Assembly (NCBI RefSeq): GCF_029502005.1
Contig: NZ_JAMQOT010000001.1
Coordinates: 806,001-870,000 of the forward strand
DNA length: 64,000 bases
Origin: Natrinema salsiterrestre
GTDB taxonomy: Archaea; Halobacteriota; Halobacteria; Halobacteriales; Natrialbaceae
Direction of reading: 5' to 3'
How positions within the stretch are numbered: the stretch's first letter is position 1; each line of letters opens with the position of its first letter. The notes beneath the pieces were generated by a model. It was not told where the DNA came from and searched no databases. It saw only the letters and a program-made list of their open reading frames with translations. Of the stretch, positions 8,462 through 17,789 are shown in pieces. A program made the position numbers and the translations under genes.

Positions 8462-8835
8462 CAGACGATCTTTCGCTGGTCTTCCATCTCGAGGTACTCG
8501 ATGTTCTCGTCGGGGGAGACGTCTTTGTCCTCGGGAACGCGCATCGTGATCGTTTCGTAGGTCTCGAGGTCCATGACCTGCATGTCGTCGCCGTCGACGG
8601 AGACGACCTGGCCCTGTTTGCGCTCGATGATCGGGACCCAGATCTTCGCGTCGACCGGCTGGGAGAGGGACCGTTTCCGGCCGTCGAAGACGCCCTCGGC
8701 CTCGACGCGGGCCTTCGCGCTGCCGTGTTTGCCCGGCTTCGCCGTCGAGTAGGAGTTGATCTTACACGGCGTGTCGTCGATCATTACGTAGCTTCCTTCC
8801 TGGAGCTCGCGAACTTCGGTCTGCTGTTTCGCCAT
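8461..8835 (-). CDS. eif5A: Translation factor aIF5A
   Basis: 124 residues; relieves ribosome stalling and carries the hypusine modification. The loop is intact: [20 protein letters not shown], with the modified Lys expected in PGKHG. Two beta-barrel domains of normal length follow, ending MEDQRKIV. The gene heads an operon with agmatinase (one-base overlap), a functional link because polyamine metabolism supplies the modification. Confidence 0.97.
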   Translation of the reverse strand: MAKQQTEVRELQEGSYVMIDDTPCKINSYSTAKPGKHGSAKARVEAEGVFDGRKRSLSQPVDAKIWVPIIERKQGQVVSVDGDDMQVMDLETYETITMRVPEDKDVSPDENIEYLEMEDQRKIV

Positions 8836-9029
8836 GTCCCGGGGTAATCAATCGACGTGCATAAACCGTTTGGAATGCGCGCTCCGGCGAGTTCAGGCCG
8901 ATTGCGGGTTCGCTCGGCCGGCGTCGCGGAGAGATCGGTAGTTACCCGTCGATCGGTGGCCGGATCGTCACCCGAGCGCAAGCGGTCCCGGACGGACGGA
9001 TCACGGCGGTGAGGCATGCCGTCACCGTG

Positions 9030-11021
9030 TTATCGATGCTGACCGGACCCGTCGGGGATGGTCTCAGTGCTCAGTCCATCGAGTCGGGAGCCGTTCCAGT
9101 CGTCGAGGGTCGCCTCGACCGCCTCGGCCTCGTCGACGAGGCGGTCGGTGGTGATCTGTTCCTCGTGACGGACGGCCTCGCGGCCGACCCGGCCCGCGAG
9201 GTGACGAACGTCCCGAATGCTGAACCCCTCCGTCGCGTCGGCCACCGCATCGAGATCGACGTCTTCCGCGACGATCCCGTCCGGGAGCGCGTCGGCCAGG
9301 ATCGCAGCGCGGGTCCTGCCGTCCGGCGGCGGAACCTCGATCCGCTCGTCGAAGGTCCCCGCGTGGAGCACGTCGACGTTCACCCGCTCGACCGCCCGCG
9401 CGGTCCCGATGACGAGCACGTCGTCCTCGAGCGTCGGCAGGAGCGTCGCCAGCCGCGTGGCGACGCGTCGGATCGCTCTCGACCCGCCCGACGCGGGTGC
9501 GAGTTCGTCGAGATCGTCCAGAATCAGCACGCTCGGTGCGATCGAACGCGCGTCTTCGATGATCTCCGCGACGCGGTCGGCCGGGTCGTCGACGCCCTCC
9601 CGGCGGAACCGATCCGGACTGATCTCGACGATCGGCCGATCGAGTTCCGCGGCGATGGACCGGGCGAGCGTCGTCTTCCCCGCGTCCGGCGGACCGTACA
9701 GTAACGCACCGTCGACGGGCGCGATGCCGTAGCGTTCGTACCCGTCGGCGTTGTGAATCGGATCGAAGAGCCGCCGCTCGATCGCGGCCGTGAGATCGTC
9801 CATCCCCGGCAGGTCGTCGAAAGAGACCGGGTCCTCGGTCGACGACCGGCCGAGATCCTCGTCGAACCGATCTTCGTAGCGGTCGAGCCAGCCCGGAATA
9901 CTGGTGTCGATCTCGTCGACCGCCTGCCGGAGATGCGACTGCCTGACCGACGTCTCGGCGGCGATGGCGTGGCGGATCGCGACGTCGGCGAGCATCGTCA
10001 CGTCGCTCGAGGCGTAGCCGGCGGTCGCGTCCGCGATCGCCTCGAGGCTCACGTTGTCGGCGACCGGCGCGTCGGCCAGCTCGAGTCGGAGGATCTCCAG
10101 GCGGGCCTGCCGGTCCGGCGGCGGCACCTCGACCCGCTCGTCGAACCGGCCCGACCGCAGGATGGCGTCGTCGACGTCGTCGAGGTAGTTCGTCGCCGCG
10201 AAGACGACGATCTCCGAGTCGTCCTGACTCTCGAGTTCGGTCAGGAGCTGGTTGACCATCTGCTGTTCGCTCGTGGCCATTCGGCCCGATCGATCGCTGG
10301 CGATCGCGTCGATCTCGTCGATGAACACCAGACAGGGCTCGTTCTCGCGAGCGGCGTCGAACACTTCTGCGACGTTGTCGGCGGCCTCGCCGATGTACTT
10401 GCTCGTGATGTCGGCGGGCGTGACCTCGATGTAATTGTAGTCGGTTTCGGCCGCGACCGCGCTCGCGACGAACGTCTTCCCGCAGCCGGGCGGCCCGTGA
10501 AACAGGACGCCGTTGACCGCACCGATTCCGTAGCGGTCGTAGACGTCACGGCGAGTCAGCGGGTCGATCACCCGATCGCGTAACGTGTCCGTGAGGTCGT
10601 CCATCCCGCCGACGTCCGAGAAGTCGTGTCCCGGCGGGTCCGTATTGAGGTCGTCCGCGTCGAGGGCAGTGTCGTCGCCCTCCCCCTCGCTTCCCCCCGA
10701 TTCGTTCCCGGCTCCGTCGCCCGGGGACTGGCTGCGAACGCCCGCGATACCGCTCCGATTCCCGACGAACAGCCAGGCCAGCGTCGCCGTCGGCGGTGCG
10801 AACGCGAGCGCGAGATCGCCGGTCGCGACGACGCCGACGACGCCGACGACGTACGCCGAGCCGAGCAACAGACGATCGATCTGGGTGGTCGCCACCCAGG
10901 ATACCGTTCGGAGAACGACCGCGAGCGTCCCGAAAGCGAGTACGACGGCCAGAAGCGCGTCCGGTCCCGGAACGACCCCGCTCCACCCTCCAGTCTGTGC
11001 GACAGTCAGTAATGCAACCAT
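9030..11021 (-). CDS. Membrane-anchored double-AAA ATPase, Cdc48/VCP-like
   Basis: 663 residues. Two or three hydrophobic segments lie at about 22-87, then an acidic linker, then two AAA modules. Module 1 is complete: Walker A GPPGCGKT (176-183), Walker B FIDE (233-236), and the arginine-finger region RSGRFDER (289-296). Module 2 keeps Walker A GPPDAGKT (443-450) but has LDD instead of DE in Walker B (501-503) and HAGTFDER where module 1 has RSGRFDER, so the first two arginines are lost. The usual Cdc48 N-domain is absent. Likely a membrane-tethered unfoldase with a weak second ring. Confidence 0.85.
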   Translation of the reverse strand: MVALLTVAQTGGWSGVVPGPDALLAVVLAFGTLAVVLRTVSWVATTQIDRLLLGSAYVVGVVGVVATGDLALAFAPPTATLAWLFVGNRSGIAGVRSQSPGDGAGNESGGSEGEGDDTALDADDLNTDPPGHDFSDVGGMDDLTDTLRDRVIDPLTRRDVYDRYGIGAVNGVLFHGPPGCGKTFVASAVAAETDYNYIEVTPADITSKYIGEAADNVAEVFDAARENEPCLVFIDEIDAIASDRSGRMATSEQQMVNQLLTELESQDDSEIVVFAATNYLDDVDDAILRSGRFDERVEVPPPDRQARLEILRLELADAPVADNVSLEAIADATAGYASSDVTMLADVAIRHAIAAETSVRQSHLRQAVDEIDTSIPGWLDRYEDRFDEDLGRSSTEDPVSFDDLPGMDDLTAAIERRLFDPIHNADGYERYGIAPVDGALLYGPPDAGKTTLARSIAAELDRPIVEISPDRFRREGVDDPADRVAEIIEDARSIAPSVLILDDLDELAPASGGSRAIRRVATRLATLLPTLEDDVLVIGTARAVERVNVDVLHAGTFDERIEVPPPDGRTRAAILADALPDGIVAEDVDLDAVADATEGFSIRDVRHLAGRVGREAVRHEEQITTDRLVDEAEAVEATLDDWNGSRLDGLSTETIPDGSGQHR

Positions 11022-11084
11022 TACACAGCACGTGATACGAATCCGACAAAACGATTCTGGTCTCGGTCGCGATCCCGACTCCCG

Positions 11085-12161
11085 TTACGACCACCGAAAC
11101 CCGTCCCGCGCGGCCGGCGGCTCGAGCGGGCTCTCCGGCAGCCCGCCCCCGACCGCGGGATCGTTGTAGGCCCGCGGTGCGACGTCGTTCGGGCCGTCGG
11201 GATAGCACAGCGACGCCAGCAGCTGGATCTGCCCGCGCCCGACGCCGAGTTCGAACTGGCCGCCGCCGTACAGGCGGATGTCACGCTCGTCGCAGTAGGC
11301 GAGCGTCTCGAGAAGGGACTCGAGCGAGCCGAACCGCGAGGGTTTGATATTGAGCCAATCGGGCTCCCACGGCAGCGTCTCGACGTCCGCGACCCCGTGG
11401 ATCGGGGCGTCCCAGGAGACGCGGGACCGAACGGCCGGATCGTCGAACAGCGGCCGCGTCTCGTCGGTCAGCGCCGGATCCTCGACGACGGCTTCGGGAA
11501 ACGCCCCGAGGACCCGTTCGTAGAGCGCCGGATCCGCCGGCACGTCGACGTCCGTGCCCTCGTACTGCCCTTTCAGATCGAGGATTCGGACCGTCTCCGC
11601 CCCCACTGTATCGTCGATAGCTGCGACGAGATCGTCGTCCCACGCCGGGATCGGGTCGAGCTTGAACTCGAGGTCGGAGACCGTTCCGCGAAGGGACTCG
11701 AGCCGGTCGGTCGTCGGCGGCTCGCCGAGCCGGGTGCTGGCGACGAACCGGACGGGGTCGGCGGATCGACCGAGTGCGCTCCCGAGATCGGTGGCGGACT
11801 GCCGGAGCGCCAGGTCCAGCGCGGCGCTCTCGAGGCCCCAGCGGCGATAATTTCGAAAGACCTCGCGCTCCGGGGGCTTCGACGGGAAGCAATCGACCGA
11901 CTCGAGGTTGGCCGAGAACGAGTCAATCGTGTACTCGCCGGTGAGATCCGGAAGGCCCGACTCGACAAGCGCATCGTGATCGGCGGCCTCGTAGGTGACG
12001 TCCTCGCCGCGGCCGACGACCCGCTCGCCGTCCGGACCGGGACCGGACAGCGCGAACTCGGTCGTGACGCGCGTGAACTCGCTCGAGGTCTCGCGCTCGA
12101 GGCGTTCGGTCGACACCTCGTCGATCGCTACCGGCAGCTCCGCGATCCGATCGTACTCCAT
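11085..12161 (-). CDS. Enolase-superfamily protein, OSBS/MLE-like
   Basis: 358 residues from ATG 12161 (MEYDRIAELPV); nine upstream codons are possible but unlikely. Metal-ligand and base candidates run in the right order for the superfamily: Lys in EFKLDP, Asp in ILDLKG, Glu in VVEDPA, Asp in SWDAPI, Lys in NIKPSR, then LYGGGQFELGVGRGQ near the end. The reaction cannot be named: it could be o-succinylbenzoate synthase-like or a racemase. It sits in a minus-strand run with the AAA ATPase and UbiB genes. Confidence 0.75.
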   Translation of the reverse strand: MEYDRIAELPVAIDEVSTERLERETSSEFTRVTTEFALSGPGPDGERVVGRGEDVTYEAADHDALVESGLPDLTGEYTIDSFSANLESVDCFPSKPPEREVFRNYRRWGLESAALDLALRQSATDLGSALGRSADPVRFVASTRLGEPPTTDRLESLRGTVSDLEFKLDPIPAWDDDLVAAIDDTVGAETVRILDLKGQYEGTDVDVPADPALYERVLGAFPEAVVEDPALTDETRPLFDDPAVRSRVSWDAPIHGVADVETLPWEPDWLNIKPSRFGSLESLLETLAYCDERDIRLYGGGQFELGVGRGQIQLLASLCYPDGPNDVAPRAYNDPAVGGGLPESPLEPPAARDGFRWS

Positions 12162-12282
12162 ACCGGTCGGTTCGGGTCCGGGATGCAAAGAGGCTTGGAG
12201 GCTACCGTTGGCCGTCCGCTATCGACGGCCCGAGAGATATCCCTCCGTTCGATCGATCTTCGGCTGCAACGAGCGGTCGTCG

Positions 12283-13989
12283 CTACTCCTCGCCGCGACG
12301 CTGTCGGAGGTTCTGTCGCGTGAACTGGGGCTTCGCACCGATCGATTTCGGGGAGCGGAAGGATCGGTAGAGCTGAATCAGCACGATCACCGCGATGACC
12401 GCCGCGACGATCGATCCCCGAGGCGCCTCAAGGGCGTACAGGACGCCTGTCGAGAACAGGGACATGGTGAGCAACATCCCGTAGACCAGTCGCTTCGCGA
12501 GTTTGTCGAAGACGTTCTCCTCGTCCTCGAGGCCGATGCGGACGTAGAGGTCGTCGCGGTCGAGCCGGTCGAGCGCGCGTTCGGCCTTGGGCGCGATTCG
12601 AGTCAGGGACTCGCCCGTCCGACGGAGTTGTTTTCCCGTCTCGTCGACGTACTGGCGGACGGTCTCCTCGCGATAGCCCCGCTCGGTCAGGAAGCCGGTC
12701 GCGGTCGAGATGAAATCGAAGTCCTCGTCGAGTGTGACGCAGACGCCCTCGACGACGGTGGCGACGCGGAGGACGAGCGCGAGGTTCTTGGGGAGGCGAA
12801 GCGGGAACTCGTAGATCGAGTCCTCGATCTGTCCGACGATCTGGTTGACCCGGTACTGTTCGATGTCCTCGCCGCGGGCGTCCTGGATGGCGATCTCCAT
12901 CACCTCGGCCATCACGCCTCGATCCGCGTCGGGGCTCAGGGTCCCGATCTCGACGAGCGCGTCGAGGATGCCGTCGATGTCCTGATTGGCGACGGCGATG
13001 TAGAAGTCGACGATCTTGTCCTGCACGAAGGAGTCGACCCGTCCGGACATCCCGAAGTCGTAGAAGACGATCTTCCCGTCGTCGGTCACCGCGAGGTTTC
13101 CCGGGTGCGGATCGGCGTGGAAGACGCCGTCCTCGATGATCATCTGCAGGTACGATCGCTCGAGGTTCTCCGCGATCTCCGTTCGATCGATCCCCTTGCG
13201 CTCGAGTTCCTCGACGTCGTTGATCTTCGTCCCCTCGATGTACTCCATCGTGAGCACCCGCGGCCCGGAGTGGCTCTCGATCACGGTGGGGATGCGAAAC
13301 CGATCGTCGTCCGCGAAGTTCGATTTGATCTCGGTGAGCATCGCCGCCTCCCGCTCGTAGTCCATCTCCTCGCGGATCGTCTTCGAGAACTCGTCGGCCA
13401 GGTTCTCGAGCGAGAACGAGCGGGCCTCGTCGACGAAGTACAACAGGATCGGAAGCGACCACTTGATGACTCGCAGATCGGCCCGGACGAGGTCCTCGAT
13501 ACCCGGTCGACGGATCTTCACGGCGACGTCGTGACCGCCCGCCCGACCCGTATCGGCGCGTGTCGCCTCGGTCTCGGCGTCGACGCGGGCTCGATAGACC
13601 TGCCCCAAGCTCGCACCGCTGATCGGTTCGGTGTCGAACTCCGCGAACCGCTCCTCTACCGGTCCGAGTTCCTCCTCGAGCACTGCTTTCGCGCCGGGCC
13701 AGGCCGCCGGCGGCACGTCGTCTTGCAGCGACGAGAGGACCTCGATGTAGGCCGGCGGGAGCACGTCCGGCCGGGTCGAGAGCAACTGACCGAGTTTGAT
13801 GAACGTCGGCCCGAGCGTCAACAGCGACTCGAGCAACAGTTCGGCCCGACGGCGGTGGGTCTCGGGATCGACTCGCCGGGGACGGCCGAATAGGAGGAAC
13901 CGGCGGCGATCACGGGCGAACGCGAGCAATAGCGGGAGGAAGTGCCACGCGACGATGGCGAATCGCTTATAGGCGCGGAGTGAAGCCAG
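12283..13989 (-). CDS. ABC1/UbiB-family atypical kinase, apparent CTG start
   Basis: About 568 residues. Kinase signatures: TFIKLGQLLSTRPD (KxGQ motif), SGASLGQVYRA nucleotide loop, VAVKIRRPGI, EDGVFHADPHPGNLAV and VFYDFGMSGR. The C-terminus has a hydrophobic pair (LLTMSLFSTGVLYAL, GSIVAAVIAVIVLIQLY). Probably an ATPase acting on quinone/isoprenoid lipid metabolism at the membrane. A TTG exists at 13929, but the reading frame continues upstream with LRAYKRFAIVAWHFLPL, which looks coding; the only candidate start there is CTG 13987-13989, 16 bases after the hsp20 stop. Confidence 0.88.
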   Translation of the reverse strand: MASLRAYKRFAIVAWHFLPLLLAFARDRRRFLLFGRPRRVDPETHRRRAELLLESLLTLGPTFIKLGQLLSTRPDVLPPAYIEVLSSLQDDVPPAAWPGAKAVLEEELGPVEERFAEFDTEPISGASLGQVYRARVDAETEATRADTGRAGGHDVAVKIRRPGIEDLVRADLRVIKWSLPILLYFVDEARSFSLENLADEFSKTIREEMDYEREAAMLTEIKSNFADDDRFRIPTVIESHSGPRVLTMEYIEGTKINDVEELERKGIDRTEIAENLERSYLQMIIEDGVFHADPHPGNLAVTDDGKIVFYDFGMSGRVDSFVQDKIVDFYIAVANQDIDGILDALVEIGTLSPDADRGVMAEVMEIAIQDARGEDIEQYRVNQIVGQIEDSIYEFPLRLPKNLALVLRVATVVEGVCVTLDEDFDFISTATGFLTERGYREETVRQYVDETGKQLRRTGESLTRIAPKAERALDRLDRDDLYVRIGLEDEENVFDKLAKRLVYGMLLTMSLFSTGVLYALEAPRGSIVAAVIAVIVLIQLYRSFRSPKSIGAKPQFTRQNLRQRRGEE

Positions 13990-14005
13990 TCTCGGTCACC
14001 CCGTG

Positions 14006-14368
14006 TTAGCCGTCCTCGTCGACGATATCGATCGTCGTCTCCCCGCCGGCACCGCGTTTCGGGAGCCGCAACTCGAGGACGCCGCGGGTGACCGTCGCCT
14101 CGGCGCTCGCGTCGGATGCGTCCTCGGGGAGCGGGAGGTCGACGTCGCGGAACAGCGACCGATTCTCCTCGACGTACTGGTAGTCGCCGGTGGGCTCTTT
14201 CTCGCGGTGGGCGTCGATGAAGATCCGTCCGTCCTCGATCGCGAGGTCAAGCGACTCGGCGGAGACGCCGGGGACGTCGAGTACGAGCAAATAGGCGTCC
14301 TCGCTCTCGAGCAGATCGAAGAAGACGTCCTCGGAGAGGTCCCGCAACGCGTCGCGGAGCGCTGACAT
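14006..14368 (-). CDS. hsp20: Hsp20-family small heat-shock protein
   Basis: 120 residues from MSALRDALRD at 14368; the longer ORF adds 37 unconserved codons. An alpha-crystallin domain spans about 30-118: LLVLDVPGVSAESLDLAIEDGRIFIDA, NRSLFRDVDLPLPEDAS, and GVLELRLPK as the conserved C-terminal strand. Role: ATP-independent holding of unfolded proteins. It is upstream of ubiB on the same strand, 16 bases apart. Confidence 0.9.
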   Translation of the reverse strand: MSALRDALRDLSEDVFFDLLESEDAYLLVLDVPGVSAESLDLAIEDGRIFIDAHREKEPTGDYQYVEENRSLFRDVDLPLPEDASDASAEATVTRGVLELRLPKRGAGGETTIDIVDEDG

Positions 14369-15045
14369 GGATACGGGTTCGAACGCCGATACGAAAAACC
14401 CCGCGGTCGCGGCGATCCGTCGACGGCCTGCGAGCGATCCGTGGCTCTCACCGGCTGCCTCGCAGAGCGGGAATTCCATATCACGTCGAGCCGACCGGCC
14501 ACTGTTGAGTGGCGCGCGCTGTCAGGTGGCCGAGCGAGGCCACCTGACGATGCTGCGCGAGGGATGAGCGAATGAACGAAGTGAATGAGTGAATCGGCTG
14601 GGGAGGGCGTGGAAATTCCGTGTTGCCGCGATAGTTGGACGCTTTCGTTGCCATCACTCTCGAGCCGAATCCGTCCTCGAGTACAACGATCTATTTTGGA
14701 CAACCGAGTAATAAACCACCCCAGAAGAAAGTAGACAGGTCCGCCATCGTGGCACCAGGGGGTCACCACGCCCTCCCCAGCCGATTCGCTCACTCCGTTC
14801 GCTCATCCCTCGCGCAGTGTCATCGGCCGCCTTCGCTGTACTCGCGGTTCCCGTCGGTCACCGCTCGTTTCCGAGGCGCTCAGACGGCCTGCTCACGGAT
14901 CGCTTCGCTCTCCGTTCGCTTCCGAGGCGCGACCATCGGAAGCGCCTCGCCGACAGCGCGCGCCACCGCAAGCTGCCCCCTCGAGTCGGACGGTCGAACC
15001 GCGGGTTCCCCCACGTTTTTGCCGTCCGGCGACTCGCATCCTCGT
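14369..15045. other. 677-bp gene-free region holding inverted-arm repeat element 2
   Basis: Between the divergent hsp20 and moeA genes. Holds element 2 (about 14510-14970), plus a nested perfect inverted repeat GTCAGGTGGC ... GCCACCTGAC (14521-14530 and 14538-14547). No supported gene. Confidence 0.65.
14510..14970. repeat. Inverted-arm repeat element 2
   Basis: A 22-base sequence at 14591-14612 (starting GAATCGGCTGGGGAGGG) recurs exactly inverted at 14766-14787, and the right-hand copy is identical to 7435-7456 in element 1. Both arms also share GCGCGAGGGATGAGCGA (left) and its complement (about 14798-14814), and GGCGCGCGCTGTC at the outer ends. The core (about 14635-14742) is unlike that of element 1. 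No transposase is visible. Confidence 0.65.
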
Positions 15046-16368
15046 ATGGAAGGAGCCGACCGCGAGCGCACGGAGGCCGGGTTCAAGGTACGGACGCCGG
15101 TGGACGAGGCGCGCCGCATTCTCAGGGAGACTGTCGAGGGGACCGGGGACGGTGATTCGGACGTGCCCTGCGGGACCGAAACCGTCGACGTCGACCGCGC
15201 GGACGGCCGCGTCCTCGCAGCGCCGGTCGCGTCCGCTCGAGACGTGCCCCACTACCGGCGGGCGGCGATGGACGGCTACGCCGTTCGGGCCGCGGACACG
15301 TTCGGGGCCAGCGATCGATCGCCCGAAGTGCTGCGGATCACCGAACCCGCGGGCGGTTTCGACGGGGACGAGCACGCCACCGCCGACCGCATCGATCCCG
15401 GAACGGCCGCGCGGGTCCACACCGGCAGCGCGCTCCCCGAGGGAGCCGACGCGGTCGTCATGATCGAACGAGTCACCGAAGTCGACTCGGTCGGCGAGCT
15501 CGAGGTCGAGGACGCGGTCGCGGAGGGGGAAAACGTCGCACCGGTGGGAGAGGACATCGAGGAGGGCCAGCACCTCTACGAGGCGGGCCACCGACTTCGC
15601 CCGTCGGATCTCGGACTCCTGCGCTCGGCCGGCTACGGGCGCGTCGCGGTGGCCCAACAGCCGAAAGTAGGGGTGATCCCGACGGGCGAGGAACTCGTCG
15701 ACGGGGATCCCGACCCCGGCGAAGTCGTCGAGACCAACGGGCTCACCGTCTCGCGGCTGGCCCAGCGCTGGGGCGCTCGCGCGACCTACCGCGACGTCGT
15801 CACCGACGATCCCGAGTCGCTTCGGGTCGCCATCCAGCGCGACCTGACGAAAGACGTCGTCGTCACGACAGGGGGCTCCTCGGTGGGCGAACGCGACCTC
15901 CTGCCGGAGGTGATCGACGAGCTGGGCGAAGTCGTCGTCCACGGCGTCGGGCTCAAGCCCGGCCATCCCGTCTGTCTCGGAGTCGTTCAGGACACCCCGG
16001 TGCTCGCACTACCGGGCTATCCCGTCGCCTGCATCGTCAACGCCGTCCAGTTCCTCCGGCCGGTCCTGCGCTGGCTCGAGGGAACCACGCCCGATCCACA
16101 CCCCACCACGCGGGCCCGACTCGAGCGCAAGATTCCGAGCGAACCCGGGACGCGAACGTTCGCGCGGGTACAACTCGAGGCGCGCGACGAGAGGGACGGA
16201 GACGATCACAGCGAACCGGGATACGCCGCGATTCCGACGCGAGCGAGCGGCTCGGGCGTGCTCTCGAGCGTCGCGCTGGCCGACGGCTGGGTGGTCGTCG
16301 ACGACGACCGGGAGGGGATTCCGGCCGGCGAGACGGTTAACGTCGAGGACTGGGAACCGAACGGCTGA
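15046..16368 (+). CDS. moeA: Molybdopterin molybdenumtransferase MoeA, paralogue 1
   Basis: 440 residues from ATG 15046; the ORF reads upstream through the repeat element, which is not coding. Inserts molybdate (or tungstate) into adenylylated molybdopterin. Family motifs: DVPHYRRAAMDGYAVRA, GADAVVMIERV, IPTGEELVDGDPDPGEVVETNG, TTGGSSVGERDLL, and ALPGYPVACIVN with Tyr in the usual PGNP/PGYP site. Domains IV at the C-terminus are present (RLERKIPSEPGTRTFARVQ). Pairs with a second MoeA at 17790. Confidence 0.93.
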   Translation: MEGADRERTEAGFKVRTPVDEARRILRETVEGTGDGDSDVPCGTETVDVDRADGRVLAAPVASARDVPHYRRAAMDGYAVRAADTFGASDRSPEVLRITEPAGGFDGDEHATADRIDPGTAARVHTGSALPEGADAVVMIERVTEVDSVGELEVEDAVAEGENVAPVGEDIEEGQHLYEAGHRLRPSDLGLLRSAGYGRVAVAQQPKVGVIPTGEELVDGDPDPGEVVETNGLTVSRLAQRWGARATYRDVVTDDPESLRVAIQRDLTKDVVVTTGGSSVGERDLLPEVIDELGEVVVHGVGLKPGHPVCLGVVQDTPVLALPGYPVACIVNAVQFLRPVLRWLEGTTPDPHPTTRARLERKIPSEPGTRTFARVQLEARDERDGDDHSEPGYAAIPTRASGSGVLSSVALADGWVVVDDDREGIPAGETVNVEDWEPNG

Positions 16369-16452
16369 CCGTGACGAGCGTCGTGTTTTCCTCGCGACCT
16401 CGTGACGCGCAGAATGGAGAGCCGCGACTACGGTCCGGTGATCGAACCCGGA

Positions 16453-17580
16453 CTACCGAAGCGCCTGCCGAACCGCGTCCGCCAGCCCGTTCACGCGGGC
16501 GACGTGTTCGTAGGACCCCTCGCGAACCCCGTTCGTCACGTACGAGAAGCCGATATTTTCCTCGGGGTCGGCCCAGCCGACGCTACTCCCCAGACCGGCG
16601 TGCCCGAACACGTGATCGGGCGAGAGCGAGCCGTACGGCGCGACCGTCGTGCCGCCCTTCCAGAAGCCGAGCGCGAATCGCCCCTCGCGACCGATCGTGC
16701 CGTCCGCGTCCGTCTCGGCCTGTACTTGCGCCAGCTGCTCGACGGTCTCGGGTTCGAGAACCCGAGTGCCCTCGAGTTCGCCGCCGTTGGCGAGGCAGGC
16801 GTAGAACCGGGCCATGTCGCCGGCGGTGCCGATCCCGTTGGCGGCGGGGATCACGGCGCGGTGGATCTCCTCCGCGTTGAACGGGGCCGCGACCTCGGCG
16901 TTCTCGCCGAGTCCCTCCCCGGGATCGCGACAGCGGTCGAACGCTTCGAAGCCGACCAGCGTCGCCACGTCGTCGTCCTCGTCCTCCCGGAGCCCGATCC
17001 CGGTGTCGTCCAGCCCGAGCGGGTCGAACACGCGCTCTTCGGCGGCTTCTTCGATCGGCGTGCCCGAAACCCGACGGACGAGCTCGCCGACGAGCCAGCC
17101 GAACGTGAGGGCGTGGTAGGCCGGCACCTCACCGGGCGGGTAGTTGGGCTCCATCTCCTCGAGTTTCTCCACCGCGGCGTCCCAGTCGCCCCAGAGGTCG
17201 GGTCGGTCGTCGATCTCGCCCTGATTGAGCCCCGCGGTGTGGCTGAGCACCTGTCGAACGGTGATCTCGGCCTTTTCCGTCCCGTCGTCGGCGAACTCGG
17301 GCCAGTGGTCGACCACTCGGTCGTCGTAGTCGAGCTTCCCCTCCTCGACGAGCGAGTGCAGGGTCACCGCGGCGTAGGGTTTCGTACTCGAGAAGAGGAT
17401 GTGACGCGTCTCGCGAGTCTCATCCGGGCCGTCCGGCGATTCGACGCCGCCCGCGAGGTCGATCACGGGCTCGCCGTCGACGTAGACGGCCAGCTGCGCC
17501 CCGTGGTGAAGCCCGACCTCGAGGTGGCGATCGAAGAGGGCGGCGATGCGCTCGCGGTCCGTTTCGGAAATTCGTGACAT
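16453..17580 (-). CDS. Serine hydrolase of the beta-lactamase class C / EstB family
   Basis: 375 residues from MSRISETDRE at 17580. The active-site set is complete: SxxK as SSTK in HILFSSTKPYAAV, a Tyr in VPAYHALTFGW, and HxG-type FGHAGLGSS near the end. GLNQG and LSHTAG are also typical. No signal peptide, so probably a cytoplasmic esterase or amidase rather than a beta-lactamase. It lies between the two moeA genes, opposite strand, with no obvious functional link. Confidence 0.88.
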   Translation of the reverse strand: MSRISETDRERIAALFDRHLEVGLHHGAQLAVYVDGEPVIDLAGGVESPDGPDETRETRHILFSSTKPYAAVTLHSLVEEGKLDYDDRVVDHWPEFADDGTEKAEITVRQVLSHTAGLNQGEIDDRPDLWGDWDAAVEKLEEMEPNYPPGEVPAYHALTFGWLVGELVRRVSGTPIEEAAEERVFDPLGLDDTGIGLREDEDDDVATLVGFEAFDRCRDPGEGLGENAEVAAPFNAEEIHRAVIPAANGIGTAGDMARFYACLANGGELEGTRVLEPETVEQLAQVQAETDADGTIGREGRFALGFWKGGTTVAPYGSLSPDHVFGHAGLGSSVGWADPEENIGFSYVTNGVREGSYEHVARVNGLADAVRQALR

Positions 17581-17759
17581 GGGTCGGTACTCTTCGGGCT
17601 GGTGCTTAATGGTTGCCGTACGAGAACATATCACAGCCACGACGCGGCGAGTTTCTCGAGTAGTCGTCGAACGTCATCGCACTCCCGCTCGCGAATCAGC
17701 GGCCAGTACCGTTCGCGCTGGCCGCTCGAGTGGGAGCGGTGAGTGATCGTTTCAACGAC

Positions 17760-17767
17760 TACTATAG
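17760..17767 (+). promoter_or_regulatory. TATA box of the moeA-fusion gene
   Basis: TACTATAG centred about 26 bases before ATG 17790; no Shine-Dalgarno-like sequence is needed. Confidence 0.45.
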
Positions 17768-17789
17768 CCCCGGCGTCCGAAGGTCCGCT

